Shown here: piece by piece, positions 21,806 through 34,326 of the stretch
Numbering within the stretch: the first letter of the stretch is position 1
How the letters are laid out: every line of letters begins with the position of its first letter
NCBI GenBank assembly: GCA_016081115.2
Contig: CM071932.1
Location: 62,656,334 to 62,720,333 of the forward strand
Length of the DNA: 64,000 bases
From: Rehmannia glutinosa
Lineage: Eukaryota > Streptophyta > Magnoliopsida > Lamiales > Orobanchaceae
Direction: 5' to 3'
The notes under the pieces: generated by a model
Seen by the model: only the letters and a program-made list of their open reading frames with translations
What the model was told of the DNA's origin: nothing
Database searches by the model: none
Made by a program: the position numbers and the translations under genes

Positions 21806-23226
21806 TATGTGTTCCCATTTTCACTCGGGAATCCTCTTCTGAAATAATTCCTTTCAATTAGATGAGATTCATACTTATTGTATCTATTCATGAAGGATTT
21901 ATCCCATCCTCAATATCAAAACTTAGGTGGCCTAGAGGCGCTTATATTCGATCCAAATTCCCATTAGCCAGTTTCCAATAATCATTCTGCAAAAATATCT
22001 CTAACAACCTTAGTGGTACGCAAAATTTCTTGTCATCACCTTGTAATAGACACTATTCATAGTACCCTATTCATGTGATCCGTAACATTTGCACCACTAT
22101 TCGATTATCACTTAACCAATCATTTCTATTCCACATACCGTTCTAATGTACTATTCCCATAATTATTAGTTCAAAACATACCTCTTATAATTCAAATCCC
22201 GAATATATCCTTGCTTGTCATAGCTAGTCAATACTTCATTTATCTAAGAAAGTGATACTTATTATAATAGAGTCGATTTAACTAAATAGTCGACACCTAT
22301 TCATATCGTGGTATATTTCCTCGAACAATTGGTAGTAGATTTCATCGCTAAAAGTGCAAGATCAACCCATAATCTCCACCCATCAACACATAATAGTCGA
22401 GACCTCAGTAATCATTTAATAAGTTATTTCCAAAGTTGTAATCGTATGAGTCGCTCCTTCTAAATCTTGATAGCAATCTCAATTTTCCATATCCATAAGG
22501 TCCTTGATTATTCCAGATAAATGTGCACATCTCATATACTTTATATAGAATACTATTATCTCCTCCGAAATTAATCAATACTTAATACTCAATAACTAAG
22601 TCGAAATCAATCAAATTCATATATCATGTGAGTGCCTAGATCACCATAATATTCCGAATACTCACAGATAATCATTATCCCAAATTTAATTCACAAATGA
22701 GATATCATAACTTAAAAAAAAATATTTAGTGACAATATCCAGTTGAGACCCTATAATCGTCATATCCTTGACGTATCTTATCCACGATACCAAACAACAA
22801 GTCAAATTTGCTTATTTAAGCTCGTAGAAGTATTTAGAAAGAATAACACAATGGCACATCATCGGTAAATCATACTTAGTAATTCCCACACAATCATTCT
22901 CTAAAGTAATATCATTAGGCATCTAACTTCTATAATATATCATATGACCCAATTATATACTGTCAAGTGATAACCTTATATTCTCCATGTCTCATCATAA
23001 TGGGGCATTATAGCCTTCAAATCAAGAAATTTCTAAATCACCTACATCCAAAATGAGGTATATTCATTAATGTAAAACTTGAATACACCCATGAAGTACA
23101 ACACTAGTAATACCGAGTCAAAGATACTTCTGAACCAAAATACAACTGAATCTAATCAACAGAAAGCAAGGTACATCACTGGAATAAGCGTTACCATAAC
23201 GAAAGTACAACTGACAATCAAGCTAA
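21806..23226. other. Degraded Gypsy interior without coding signal
   Basis: AT-rich, stop-dense in all frames; sits where RT/RNase H/protease would be in a complete element. Nothing recognisable. Confidence 0.55.
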
Positions 23227-23924
23227 CTAATCAGTGAGATCGCCATCATCGTCACTCGCAGTTATGTCCATAATCGGGGCCGGGTCGGGCTGAGGTGGCG
23301 CTCGACCTCGGGCCAATCCACAAAGTCCAACCATCGCTCGAATCCCCGAGCCTCATCAAGTGGAGCAGCCTCAAGTGCCTCGGGCTCTCCGATGTGGATC
23401 GATCTCCTCGGGATCCTCCTCGGGATCCTCCTCAGATCCTCCTCGGCGTCAGTACGGGCTCCACCTCGGGCGGTGGCAATGGCCGAGCATTAGCCGCCAA
23501 AGCAGCCTCCGTGCGGCGTCTCTCGAGCTAGGGCCTGTAAGGTCCTCTATGATCGTCATCCGCTTGATGAGGGTCTCTCCAAGCGCTCGACGGTGTCGCG
23601 GGATAAAGGCGGGCGTCAACCTCCCATTTCTCGCGGCCGTCACTTGCCCTCTTCATCTCTCTCGCATGTTATCCAGGCGCTCTGGATACTCAGATTTGGT
23701 CCTCCCGCGCTCTTATGGTGTTGTCGCGGTCCTTAATGATAGTGGTCAACTCGCTTTTCATCTTGGCTCCTTGCCAAGAGGCGTGTCAGTCCCTATTACG
23801 CGGCGCTCCTCGGGTAGCTCGAGGTCGCCGAATACTCTCCCGGTGCGGTGAATCGCGAGTGGAATAGTACTCCGGCACGGGCATGAAAAACGCCCCACCA
23901 AGAAGGTGGCGTCGGCTCCATCCT
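23227..23924 (-). pseudogene. Unknown GC-rich ORF remnant after the Gypsy primer site
   Basis: Markedly GC-rich compared with its surroundings. On the minus strand a possible ATG near 23,922-23,924 follows the primer site, and the last frame ends TAG at 23,227-23,229 after an Asp-rich tail (ITASDDDGDLTD). Frames change several times in between. The middle resembles a charged helical protein with many R/E/D/K, and a Glu-Asp-Pro repeat occurs near 23,400-23,440. No CCHC knuckle or gag capsid signature is visible. It could be a degenerate gag-like or accessory ORF. Confidence 0.45.
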
Positions 23925-24222
23925 GATCAAACAAAACTAAGGCGGATCAGCCAAAGGTAGAGGAAAGATAAGGAGAGAATAAGGAAAGAATGAATAAGGA
24001 AATCAGTCAAGAATCAACTAAGTCAAAACAAGTATGACTACGAAATCTTAAAGTATGACTACGAAATCTTAAAATATGCGTTCTAACTTAGTCCAAATAT
24101 CAATAAGACGGTTCTATGCCAATTTGAAATCGATTTCACACTTAATTGGTCAAGTCGCAGACTACCCAAAACACGCATCGAGGGTCCTATCCGGGGGTCG
24201 GTGTAAGTTTCCATCTTACTAG

Positions 24223-24237
24223 CCGAGCTCGATACCA
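24223..24237 (-). other. Primer binding site of the Gypsy element
   Basis: On the minus strand TGGTATCGAGCTCGG, an initiator-Met-tRNA-type site with one base lost relative to TGGTATCAGAGC, 7 bp inside the 5' LTR end at 24,245. Confidence 0.75.
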
Positions 24238-24244
24238 CTCTTCT

Positions 24245-27200
24245 TATCACGCCCCAAACGGGACGCGACGAACGATCCACAACTTAAATACAAATAACCA
24301 AACAATCACAAGCGAATATCATCGAGAACCCAATGAAACAGAGTCTAAATAGCAAAATGAAATAAATAACAAGATACAAGTTACAACTTAAGGTCCAACA
24401 AAATCCAAATACATCCAACATATTAACTGAATAAGTTTACAAGCCAAAACTAAAACAAAATGTAAAGTACAATATCCAAATCTTAAACGTCAAAGGGTCC
24501 TACGCCCTTAAATTACAAAAATCAAAAGAGAGAAAAGAGTAGTCCAACAATGGATAAATGGGAGTCCAACATCAATAGAAGTACATGAAATAAGAACGAT
24601 CATCAGTAAAAAGGTGCAAGATCGACAGGCAGGCCGAGGGTCATCAATCTGTGGCCGGTTCGAGATCTTCAACATAGTCCCCATCTAAAGGTTAGAAAAC
24701 AGGTGGGGATGAGACAAAAATCTCAGTGGATGGGATGATCGTGTGTAAGTGTGGCGCAATATATAGTTAATGCGAGAAAATAGTTATATGTAAACACGTG
24801 AGTATGATGCATGAATTCACACACAGTTTGCAAGCGTCGTGATAAAATATTTAAATAATATACTTATACAGTTCAAGGAAACAGTTCATGGTCACACAGG
24901 CACTATGTGATTCAGTCAAGACAGGTAGGATTGCGTACGGAAGTGTAACGCCAATCCCATGCAAGGCAAATAATGGTTGCGTACGGATTTGTAGCGCCAA
25001 CCAATGCAAAACAGGTAGCGGTTGCGTACGCAAAATGTAGCGCCAACCAAAACGGGTCCGATAACTCCGGAATCGTGTGGATCAGACAGCGATTCCTTCG
25101 TTCTTCCTTGTAACTCCCGTCAAGATGGTCCAAGACCGGCACCTTATCGCTCCGTAGGCAAAGACAAAATCCACGGTGGAGCTTGCAAGGCTCGGATGTC
25201 ATAATCATGATTATACCTCGATACTACGACCCGCTTCCTCTTGGACAAACTCCGTCCCTCGGATTGCGGGATTAGGACGATGGGGTAGGAAGAGTGGAAT
25301 AGCAGCCGAGCTGCCCGGTTCCATCCCCGACGTATCCATTCCGACTGTGAGCTCGACACACCAAGTTGACTCAGGCAGGAAAGTAATTACATGTACAGGC
25401 AGTCAACCAGGCAGTCGAGTATTATTGATTCAGGGAAGCAGTTTTAGAAAGATTTTTTGAAAAACGCGAGTGGCAATTATGGCGTTGGTGGAGTATTTGG
25501 ATGAAGATGATCATCGGAAGGATAAGCAATCTTCGATATCTTGAAAGATTAGGTGGAACATAAGTCCCGTTATAGATTCAAAATCGCAAGGCGAGGAAGT
25601 CGCTCCGCGATCGGGTATTAGTCGGTCAAATTGATCTGATAAGTCAAGGGTTTTTTGGGAAAGTAAAATACTTAAATTAAATCTCCAAGTCAGAGAATCC
25701 AGGGATATTTTAGTAAAAGAGAAATAATTTGAGTTAGGTCCTTTATAAAAGGAAAATTGTAATTTAGCCCCGTTTTGTAAAAACTAACACTTTTGGGGTT
25801 AAAAATTGAATAGTTAAATATCCCAACCTTGAAAAATTATGAGGTCAGTTCCTAAATTCTCCAAATTGTACAGAGATTCAGGTTTTTAAAGTTTTGAGGT
25901 CGAGTTTTTATAAAAATCTCACATTGGCCCCAAATTTGTAAAAATTGCCACTTCGGACCTTAAGTTTTAAAAATTCGGAACTCACAAACCGGAAGGGCTC
26001 TCAATGTGATTCCAGTTGGAAAATGTAACTAAGGTTAGTAAGATATTGGGACAAAAGCATTTTTTAAAATCAATATGTGTAGGTCCTTCAACTTTTGAAA
26101 ATATCATTTTTGTCCCGTTTTAAAATAATTGCCTTTAAGGCTTTTAGGGGTCCAATTGTTATGTAATTTGAACCTTGGGTCCAAAATATAATTAAGTTAT
26201 AGTTAAGTTAGTATTTCCAGGTTCATGGGCAGCATAAGTCCTGGAAATTTCATTTGGGTCCTCAAGTTTAATATTTTACACATTAGTCCCTCAATTTTAG
26301 TAAAATTATTTTCCAAGCCCTAACCACTTGGATTTTTGGAATACTTTTAAAATATGTAATTCCCAGTACCTTAAGAGTAAAAATTTCAAATTTTAGAGTT
26401 AAGGTCTAGTACAGTTTTAAAAATTGCAAAGCAGCCCTTAAACTTTCAAAATTTTACAATCTAGTCCTTGGTCTTTTAAAAGTTGATTTTATTTATCTTA
26501 AAACTCTTAAAACTTTATTAAAATGTCCAAAAGTCATTTTTGAACCTGAGTACAGTCCCAAATTTCGAAATTTGCAGAGGGGTCCTTTAACTTTTAATTT
26601 CTTGCAATTTAGTCCACCAACTTTCTATTCTTACATTTTTAAGTACAAAATTGAAATTTAATCAATTATGCTCGACTTTTCCAGGTTATAAGGCATCCAA
26701 AACATAGATTTTAAAGATCATACACATGCATGTCCAATACATACAAGAATTCATCAATTAAAACATTAAAGTGTACATGCATGCACCTAAAATTCAATAA
26801 ATAGTAATTTTGAGCAACTCTTGAGAATTTTCATGATTTGATATATAAAATTGACATGAAATACATAGATTATATATATCTCAAGGCTCATGATCAAATT
26901 TTCTACATGCATTTAATCAAAACACCTAAAAGTTGGAAAATATTTTTCCACCCACCTTAAATTTGGAAATTGTGAAATAAAAGGATAATTTCACAATTTT
27001 TGGATGAGGCTTCTTAGGTCAGCCCCTAAGTCAAGAAAATATCAAAATTTGGAGTTAGAAAAATGAGAGAAAAATTAAGGAAAAAAAGAAGGAAATAAGG
27101 AAATGAAAAGGACTACACTTTACCTTGTGTAGTAGTTGTTTGGAGACTAGTTGAAGCTTAAAAATTGGAAATTTTGGCTCAACTCCAAAATCTCCTAAGG

Positions 27201-28527
27201 TCAGCCCCTATTTCTCAAAAATGAAAAAGGGGTGTTAAAATTTGAAAAAAAATAGGAAGAAGAAGAAAGAAGGGTTCTAGTGTCCAATTCTTACCTTGTA
27301 GTCAAATTTTCTCTACTAATTCTTCTTCAAGCCTTCAAGTTTCATCACCATGCATGCATGTCTCCAAGTGGTCTTCTAAGTACCTCAAAATCAAAATTCA
27401 AGCTTATATTAAAAAGAGAAGGTGATGAGTAGTAAGAATTTAAGTTGAATTGAGGAGTAAAATTTCTTACCTTGAAATAGGGGTGTTCGAATTTTTTGGT
27501 GTTTAAGTGGTAAGATTGTTTGTTTTGGTTTAGATGTTTGAAGAAAGAAAGTATGTTTGATGTTAGGAAGAAGATGTTCTTGAACATATGAAGATGGGTT
27601 TGAAGATGTGAAGGACTTGTGTTTGAATATTTGAAGATGTGAAGAAGGGGTACTTGAAGATATGAAGAACTTATGTTGAAGATTTGAAGATGTGAAGAGT
27701 TGGTGTTTGAAGGTTTGAAGATATGAATGAATTTTGTTTGAAGATTTGAAGATGTGAATGAATTTTAGAGAGAGGTTAGAGAGAAGGAGGAGAATTAGCT
27801 TGAGAGATGAAAGTGTTGGGTGAAAAATGAAATTTTTTGTTAAATTTTGGCCTAATGGCCGTCCACTTTGGGGAAGAGAGGGGGAGAAATTTTTGATTCA
27901 TTTGTGTCTTGTAATTTGTCTCTTGCATGGAGACAAAAGGTGAGTCAAGGTATGAGTCAAATTATGTTGAGAGGAATAAGAAGAATGTTGGGAAGAATAG
28001 AATATGTTGGGGAATTTAATGATATAAAATTGAGGTATAAGATAATGTGTATAATGTTTGAATTAATGGTATAATTATATACAAGATGATCAATATAAGG
28101 TGTAAGTGTACAAGAGTTGGATGATATTTCTACACCAAATTCATCACCAATGCCGTCCACTATAAGGGTATTATGGTAATTCCATATATTTTTTTTTTGT
28201 CCCAAATTTGATGATATTAGATGAAATATATCAATCTCCAAAATAATTAGTGATTTCCTTGATCACTTATAAGTCTCATGATCACTTAATCTAAATCAAA
28301 TTCTTAATTCTATAAGGTAAAAGTCTCTAAAATAAATAGTCTCTTAAAATTTCTGAGGTGACTAATAAATACAAAAATAGTAATAATGATCAATCAAGTG
28401 ATCATAAATGAGGAATAGAATTAAATAAGATCATGATCACAAGTAATTAAATAAAATGAAATAAAATACAAAATGTATATATTATTAATAATTACCCGTC
28501 AAAATGACGCGGTAAAATAGTCGATTA
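24245..28527 (-). repeat. 5' LTR of the Gypsy element, split
   Basis: Near copy of 16,370-20,701 with mostly small indels. Its inner end reads TATCACGCCCC instead of TGTCACGCCCC. It is interrupted at 28,527 by a solo LTR in the opposite orientation, and its last 53 bp lie at 32,606-32,658. Confidence 0.88.
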
Positions 28528-31500
28528 TGTGAAGCCCCAATTTTTCCGAACTATTAGTTGAACCTTATTGTTATTTATACTTTTGATCGACTATTTTATC
28601 GCGTCATTTTGACGGGTAATTAATAATAATATATACATTTTGTATTTTATTTCATTCTATTTAATTACTTGTGATCATGATCATCATTAATTCTATTCCT
28701 CATTTATGATCACTTGATTGATCATTATTACTATTTTTGTATTTATTAGTCATCTTAGAATTTTAAGAGGCTATTTATTTTGGAGACTTTTACCTTATAG
28801 AATTAAGACTTTGATTTAGTTTAAGTGATCATGAGACTTACAAGTGATCAAGAAAATCACTAATTATTTTGGAGATTGATATATTTCATCTATTATCATC
28901 AAATTTGGGACGAAAAAAAATATATGAATTACCATTTTGCCCTCATAGTGGACGGCCATGGTGGTATTTTTGGGATAAAAATATCATCCAACTCTTGTAC
29001 ACCTACACCATATATTAGTCATCTTGTGTATAATTATATCATTAATTCAAACATTATACACATCATCTTATACACCAATTCTTTATTACTATTTTCCCCA
29101 ACTTATTCCCACTTAACCAACATTCTTCCCAATATTCCCCAACACCATTCAAACCCATACTTTGACTTGCATTTTGTCTCCATGCAAGAGACAAATTACA
29201 AGACACAATTTGAACAAAATCCTCTCCCTCTCTCCCCATGAAGTGGACGGCCATATGGCCTAATTTTGTCAAAATTTCATCTCAAAATTTCACCAACACA
29301 TTTGATCTTCCAAACCAATTCTCCTCCTTCTCTCTAAAAACTCCCAACTTCTCTCTATTCTTTCTTTCACTTTCTTCTTCCATACTTAGAAAATTTTCAA
29401 CATTTTCCTCCTTATTCTTCATAAAAATCGAAACCATCATCATACAAGGTAAGAAATTTTAGCTTCAATCCATTTTGGATATCACATTGTTCATCTCTTC
29501 CACCTTCTTAACTTAAGTTTGAATTTGGTTTTGGAGGTACATTTAGAAGACTTTGAAGGTTAGAGCTTGACAACATTTTGAAGAAGGACCTCAAGCTTGA
29601 AGAAGAAAATAGTAGAGAAAACTAGACTACAAGGTAAGAATTATGTACTAGACCCCTTCTTCCCTACTCTTCCTATTTTTTTCAAATTTTAACACCCCTT
29701 TTTCATTTTTGAGAAATAGGGGCTGACCTTAGGAGATTTTGGAGTTGAGCCAAATTTCCAATTTTTGAGCTTCAACTAGTCTCCAAACATCTACTACACA
29801 AGGTAAAGTGTAGTCCTTTTTTTTATTTCCTTATTTCCTTCTTTTCTCCTTAATTTTTCTCTCATTTTTCTAACTCCAAATTTTTATATTTTCTTGACTT
29901 AGTGGCTGACCTAAGAAGCCTCATCCAAAAATTGTGAAATTATCCTTTTATTTCACAATTTCCAAATTTAAGGTGGGTGGAAAAATATTTTCCAACTTTT
30001 AGGTGTTTTGATTAAATGCATGTAGAAAATTTGATCATGAGCCTTGAGATATATATAATCTATGTATTGCATGTCAATTTTATATATCAAATCATGAAAA
30101 TTCTTAAGAGTTGCTCAAAATTACTATTTATTGAATTTTAGGTGCATGCATGTACACTTCAATGCTTTAATTGATGAATTCTTGTATGTATTGGACATGC
30201 ATGTGTATGATCTTTAAAATCTATGTTTTGGATGACTTATAACCTGGAAAAGTCGAGCATAATTGATTAAATTTCAATTTTGGACTTAAAAATGCAAAAA
30301 TGGAAAGTTGGTGGACTAAATTGCAAGAAAATAAAAGTTAAAGGACCCCTCTGCAAATTTCAAATTTTGGGACTGTACTCAGGTTCAAAAATGACTTTTG
30401 GACATTTTAATAAAGTTTTAAGATTTTTAAGTTAAATAAAATCAACCTTTAAAAGCCCAAGGACTAGATTGAAAATTTTGAAAGTTTAAGGACTACTTTG
30501 CAATTTTTAAAACTGTACCAGTCCTAAACTTTATAAATTGAAAATTTTACTCTTAAGTTACTGGGAATGACACATTTTAAAAGTATTCCAAAAATCCAAG
30601 TGGTTAGGGCTTGGAAAACAATTTTACTAAAATTGAGGGACTAATGCGAAAAATATTAAACTTGAGGACCCAAATAAAATTCCCAGGACTTATGCAGCCC
30701 ATGCACCTGGAAATACTAACTTAACTATAACTTAATTATATTTTGGACCCAAGGTTCAAATTACATAACAATTGGACCCCTAAAAGCCTTAAAGGCAATT
30801 ATTTTAGAATGGGACAAAAAATGATATTTTCAAAAGTTGAAGGACCTACACATATTGCTTTTAAAAACTGCTTTTGTCCCAATATCCTACCAACCTTAGT
30901 GACATTTTCCCACTGGAATCACATTAAAAGCCCTTCCGGTTTGTGAGTTCCGAATTTTTAAAACTTAAGGTCCGAATTGACAATTTTTAAAAATTTGGGG
31001 CCAATTTGAGATTTTTATAAAACCTCGACCATAAAACTTTAAAAAACCTGAATCTCTGGACAATTTGGAGAATTTAGGAACTGACCTCATAATTTTTCAA
31101 GGTCGGGATATTTAATTATTCAATTTTTAACCCCAAAAGTGCTAGTTTTTACAAAACGGGGCTAAGTTACAATTTTCTTTTATAAAGGACCTAACTCAAA
31201 TTATTTTCTCTTTTACTAAAATAGCCCTGGACTCTCTGACTTGGAGATTTAATTTAAGTATTTTACTTTTCCAAAAACCCCTGACTTATCGGATCAATTT
31301 GACCGATTAATACCCGATCGCGGAGCGACTTCCTCGCCTTGCGAATTGAATCTATAACGGGACTTATGTCCCACCCAATTTTTCAAGATATCGAAGGTTG
31401 CTTATCCTTCCGATAATCATCTTCATCCATAAACTCCACCAACGCCATAATTGCCACTCACGTTTTTCAAAAATTTCTCCTAAACTGCTTCCCTGAATCA

Positions 31501-32605
31501 ATAATACTCATTTTGTTGGTCACCTGTAATTGTAATTACTTTCTGCTCGAGTCAACTTGGTGTGTCGAGCTCACAATGACTCGGAATGGATACGTCGGGA
31601 TGGAACCGGGCAGCTGGCCGCTATTCCACTCCTCGGCCCCGTCGCCCTAATCCCGCAACCGAGGGACGGAGTTTGTCCAAGGGAAGCGGGTCGTAGATCG
31701 AGGTATAATCATGATTATGACAGATCCGAGCCTCACCGGCTCTCATTGGGATTTTGTCTTTCCCTACGGAGCGATAAGGTGCGGTCTTGGACCATACCGA
31801 CCGGGAGTTACAAGGAAGAACGAAGGAATCAATGTCCGATCCACACGATTCCGGAGTTATCGCCCCGTTTTGGTTGGCGTTACATTTCCGCACGCAACCG
31901 CTACCGCATTTTTGCATTGGTTGGCGCTACAAATCCGTACGCAACCATTATTTGCCTTGCATAGGATTGTCGTTACATTTCCGTACGCAATCCTACCTGT
32001 CTTGACTGAATCACATAGTGCCTGTGTGACCATGAACTGTTTTCTTGAACTGTATAAGTATATTATTTAAATATTTTATCACGACGCTTGTGAACTGGGT
32101 GTGGATTCATGCATCATACTCACGCGTTTTCATATAACTGTTTTCTCACATTAACTATATTGCGCCACACTCGCACACGATCACCCCATCCACTGAGATT
32201 TTTGTCTCATTCCCCACCTGTTTTCTAACCTTAGATGAGGATTTCGTTGGAGATGCTGAACCGGCTCTGGATTGAGACCTTGTACTATGCTTGTTGGATT
32301 TACTGCTTCTTGTTGTTGATTGGACTCTTTTCTTATTATGTTGTTGTCGGACTTTTGTATTCTAATCAATTCGGGTTTGTAATTGAGGAGCGTATGACCC
32401 TTTGACTTTAAGTTGTTACTTGTTGAAATTCGGGTCGTAATTTGGATGATGGAATGTAGACCTTAAGTGGTAACTTGTATCTGTTATTTTTTTCCGCTGC
32501 TATTTAGACTCTGTCTTATTGGGTTCTCATTGATATTGTCTGGACTGTTGATTCATTTGTATTTAAGTTGTGGATCGTTCGTCGCGTCCCGTTTGGGGCG
32601 TGACA
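28528..32605 (+). repeat. Solo LTR inserted in the Gypsy 5' LTR
   Basis: Starts TGTGAAGCCCC and ends GGGGCGTGACA, 4,078 bp, no interior. Same family but visibly more diverged and in opposite orientation to its host LTR. Right flank GTATA; the left flank is TA after a small deletion relative to the uninterrupted LTR, consistent with a damaged GTATA target duplication. Solo LTRs arise from recombination between the two LTRs of a full element. The abutting inverted LTRs make a multi-kilobase inverted repeat. Confidence 0.85.
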
Positions 32606-32658
32606 GTATAAACGACAATAAGGATCAATTAATAGCTCGGAAAAATCGGGGCTTCACA

Positions 32659-34200
32659 GATAGTATGGATATGAGTCAAAACAAATTAATATACGATGGA
32701 TTGCACTATGATCGTAAGGCTTTGGCCGTCGAACACAATAATCTTCTTTCAAACATGACTGATGAGCAGCGTGGTGTGTATTCTAAAATCATGAGTGATG
32801 TTCAATCGAATAGGGGTCGTATGTTCTTTGTGTATGGATACGGAGGCACTGGTAAAACATATTTGTGGAGGGCTTTATCTTCGGGTTTGAGATCTAAAGG
32901 GCATATTGTACTGAATGTGGCATCCAGCGGAATAGCTGCGCTTCTCTTGCCTGGCGGGAAGACTGCACACTCTCGATTTTTAATATCCATTAATCCAAAT
33001 GAATTGTCCACGTGCGAAATCAAAATGGGGAGTCCACTTGCCAAATTGATTGTTCGTTGTAAACTCATAATATGGGACGAAGCTCCAATGATGAACAAGT
33101 ATTGCTTTCAGGCAGTGGAGAAAAGTATTCGAGACATTATGAGTGCCACATTCCCGGATAATCCCAACGTCCCATTTGGAGGTAAAACAGTTGTGTTTGG
33201 TGGTGACTTCAGACAGATATTGCCTGTTGTACCCAAGGGAAGCCGGCAGGATATTGTCAATGCCACGATAAATGCATCGTATTTATGGAAAGATTGCAAG
33301 GTTCTTAGACTGACGAAAAACATGCGGCTTCAAAGTCGGGCGAAAAAGATGATTATGAAGATTTGAAGAGATTTTCTGAATGGATTGCTAGCATTGGAGA
33401 TGGAACAATTGGAGGAGCAAATGATGGTTGTGCCACTATTGATATTTCTGAAGATAATTTGCTGCACTCATCTGGTGATCCAATTTCTACTATTGTCGAA
33501 AACACTTATCCAATATTTAAAGATGCCACTGATGATCCGACATACTTGAAGGACAGAGCTATCTTAGCACCGACCCTGGATGTCGTTGAGTCCATAAATC
33601 ATTATATGACTTCCATGAACTCATCGGAGGGTCATACGTATTTGAGCTCCGATAGCACTTGCAAATCAGATGCAAATGTTGACTTCTTGCATGATTTGCA
33701 CACACCAGAATTCTTAAACGGTATAAGATGTTCTGGCGTTCCTAATCACGAATTGCATTTGAAGGTTGGGACTCCTGTAATGCTCCTGAGGAACATAGAC
33801 TATTCTATTGGATTGTGCAACGGTACGAGGTTGGTCATTACGAGGCTTACCACACATGTGCTTGAATGTAAAATCCTAACTAGAGCAAATGTCGGTCATA
33901 AAGTTTTGATTCCGCGTATGACGCTAACCCCGTCTGATCTCAGAATTCCCTTCAAGTTCCAGGAGACAGTTTCCTCTGATCGTTTTCTATGCCATGACAA
34001 TAAACAAAAGCCAAGGGCAGTCTCCCTCGCATGTCGGTCTTTACCTAAAGAATCCGGTTTTCAATCACGGTCAATTATATGTTGCTGTTTCACGAGTAAC
34101 CAATCCCAAAGGGTTGAAAATCTTAGTTTGTGGCGATGATACGTCAAATGACGGCCAAACGAATAATGTTGTGTACAAAGAAGTTTTCCAAAATTTGTAA
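32659..34200 (+). pseudogene. Helitron PIF1-like helicase domain, frameshifted
   Basis: After the second GATAG the Helitron frame resumes with MDMSQNKLIYDGL. Walker A GYGGTGKT is at 32,836-32,859 and Walker B with DEAPM at about 33,070-33,090. GGDFRQILPV near 33,200 and TKNMR near 33,320 follow, as in the PIF1/SF1B helicase family. A frameshift near 33,340-33,355 moves the frame to 33,363 onward (RAILAPTLDVVESIN, GTPVMLLRNID). A second near 33,955-33,970 moves it to 33,994-34,200, which contains INKSQGQS and the terminal YVAVSRVTNPKGLKIL before TAA. The helicase unwinds DNA during rolling-circle transposition in active elements. Confidence 0.9.
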
Positions 34201-34275
34201 TATATGTATTTTCATGTTTTATATTACATGTATATTTTGCTTTTCATAAATTTCATTTTTTTTAGTACATAACAT

Positions 34276-34303
34276 CCCATGCATCGCACGGGTCAAATAC
34301 TAG
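34276..34303 (+). other. Helitron 3' terminal hairpin and CTAG end
   Basis: CCCATGC (34,276-34,282), loop ATC, GCACGGG (34,286-34,292): a 7-bp stem with one A-C mismatch, then 7 nt and CTAG at 34,300-34,303, with T following. This is the canonical Helitron 3' structure and sets the right boundary of the element. Confidence 0.9.
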
Positions 34304-34326
34304 TTTATATCATACACTACTCTTTT

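Larger units (their letters stand above)
16370..32658 (-). mobile_element. Reversed Ty3/Gypsy element with 4.3-kb LTRs, non-autonomous
   Basis: LTRs at 16,370-20,701 (3' LTR) and 24,245-28,527 plus 32,606-32,658 (5' LTR, split by a solo LTR). Terminal sequences on the minus strand are TGTGAAGCCCC and GGGGCGTGACA; a 5-bp target duplication GATAG flanks it. Primer site at about 24,223-24,237, polypurine tract next to 20,702. The 3.5-kb interior has only integrase/chromodomain remnants and one unknown ORF remnant; gag, protease, RT and RNase H were not found. Very long LTRs and chromovirus-type integrase suggest the Tekay/Del group. The two LTRs look almost identical by eye while the interior is ruined. 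Confidence 0.88.
2168..34303 (+). mobile_element. Decayed autonomous-type Helitron, broken by nested retrotransposons
   Basis: Its own sequence survives in three blocks: about 2,168-5,321, 15,733-16,369 and 32,659-34,303. Together they follow the order of a plant Helitron Rep/helicase: a cysteine-rich N-terminal region, the helitron-like Rep domain with HUH and tyrosine motifs, then a PIF1-like SF1 helicase. The right end carries a hairpin followed by CTAG with host T after it, as expected for Helitron 3' termini. The coding region has several frameshifts and stops, so it is not functional now. The 5' terminus is not located, so the left limit is the first exon-like segment. Confidence 0.85.

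Noticed and set aside
23295..23851. Plus-strand open frames of 78 and 163 codons
   Set aside because: Antisense shadow of the GC-rich ORF remnant; composition explained by high GC and lack of stops.
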